Source: Oegoconia quadripuncta
Lineage: Eukaryota; Arthropoda; Insecta; Lepidoptera; Autostichidae
DNA: 64,000 nt
NCBI GenBank assembly: GCA_949316235.1
Contig: OX438744.1
Location: 3,348,001-3,412,000, forward strand
Direction: 5' to 3'
Shown: positions 63,820 through 64,000 of the stretch, piece after piece
Layout of the letters: every line of letters begins with the position of its first letter
How positions within the stretch are numbered: position 1 is the stretch's first letter
Program-made: the position numbers and the translations under genes
Notes under the pieces: generated by a model
Database searches by the model: none
Seen by the model: only the letters and a program-made list of their open reading frames with translations
Told to the model about the DNA's origin: nothing

Positions 63820-64000
63820 AATAAATATTTCGGACACTTACACCAATCATCTAGTCGGATACACATACGTAAATATTTATATAAACATCCAAGACTTGGG
63901 AATAAATGTTCGTATTCATCACACAAACATTTACCCCTCGCGGGATTCGAACCGTTGGTTTCGCTGATAGGGTCACTATCCACTATACACTAATCGGTCG
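63820..64000 (-). repeat. SINE family B (minus), runs off the window
   Basis: TATTTCGGACACTTACACCA, a deletion of the TCCCAAACTAAGC block, then CGCGGGATTCGAACC and CTAATCGGTCG at the window edge. Confidence 0.88.

Overview
The window looks like nuclear DNA from a moth or butterfly. It is AT-rich and gene-poor and packed with interspersed repeats. Three tRNA-derived SINE families, several LINE 3'-end families with lepidopteran-type tails, many short inverted-repeat DNA elements and a mariner transposon cover much of the sequence. The lepidopteran assignment is an inference from repeat types and from the 299-aa Mediator subunit; no species is claimed.

Layout. 1-3.5 kb holds one clear host gene, an uninterrupted Mediator subunit 27 (MED27) ORF on the minus strand (1953-2852), with a hairpin just past its stop codon. 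3.5-10 kb holds scattered repeats, including an exact 88-bp tandem duplication. 10.0-10.6 kb is the only CpG-island-like segment; inside it a good start codon opens a short signal-peptide-like exon ending at a consensus GT splice donor (10396-10441), probably the first coding exon of a gene whose remaining exons I cannot identify here. 13.9-17.1 kb holds a 5'-truncated LINE endonuclease fragment, then a full-length mariner (15451-16746) with an intact 357-codon transposase, inserted at a TA inside an older repeat that leads into a SINE. 20-24.5 kb holds several copies of one LINE C-terminal domain, two of them forming a ~450-bp inverted repeat. 25-36 kb is nested SINE, LINE and DNA-element debris, including a 140-bp inverted repeat created inside a SINE. 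36-45 kb has a 16-bp minisatellite, perfect hairpins, foldback elements and a CpG-rich PIF/Harbinger-like element. 45.9-46.8 kb is a non-autonomous DNA transposon with 268-bp arms. 48-60 kb is SINEs, MITEs and a 306-bp tandem duplication. 60-64 kb is LINE C-termini, including three copies of one LINE 3' end strung through (AAT)n tracts, and more SINEs.

How it fits together. Apart from MED27 and the putative first exon, nearly everything recognisable is transposable-element material. If the exon at 10.4 kb is real, most or all of the following 53 kb could be its first intron. The nesting gives relative ages: the composite leader/SINE is older than the mariner, DNA elements with TATA target sites are older than the LINE tails inside them, and the RLE-LINE tails are older than a SINE that splits one of them. 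No CRISPR array, operon, rRNA or convincing functional tRNA gene was seen.
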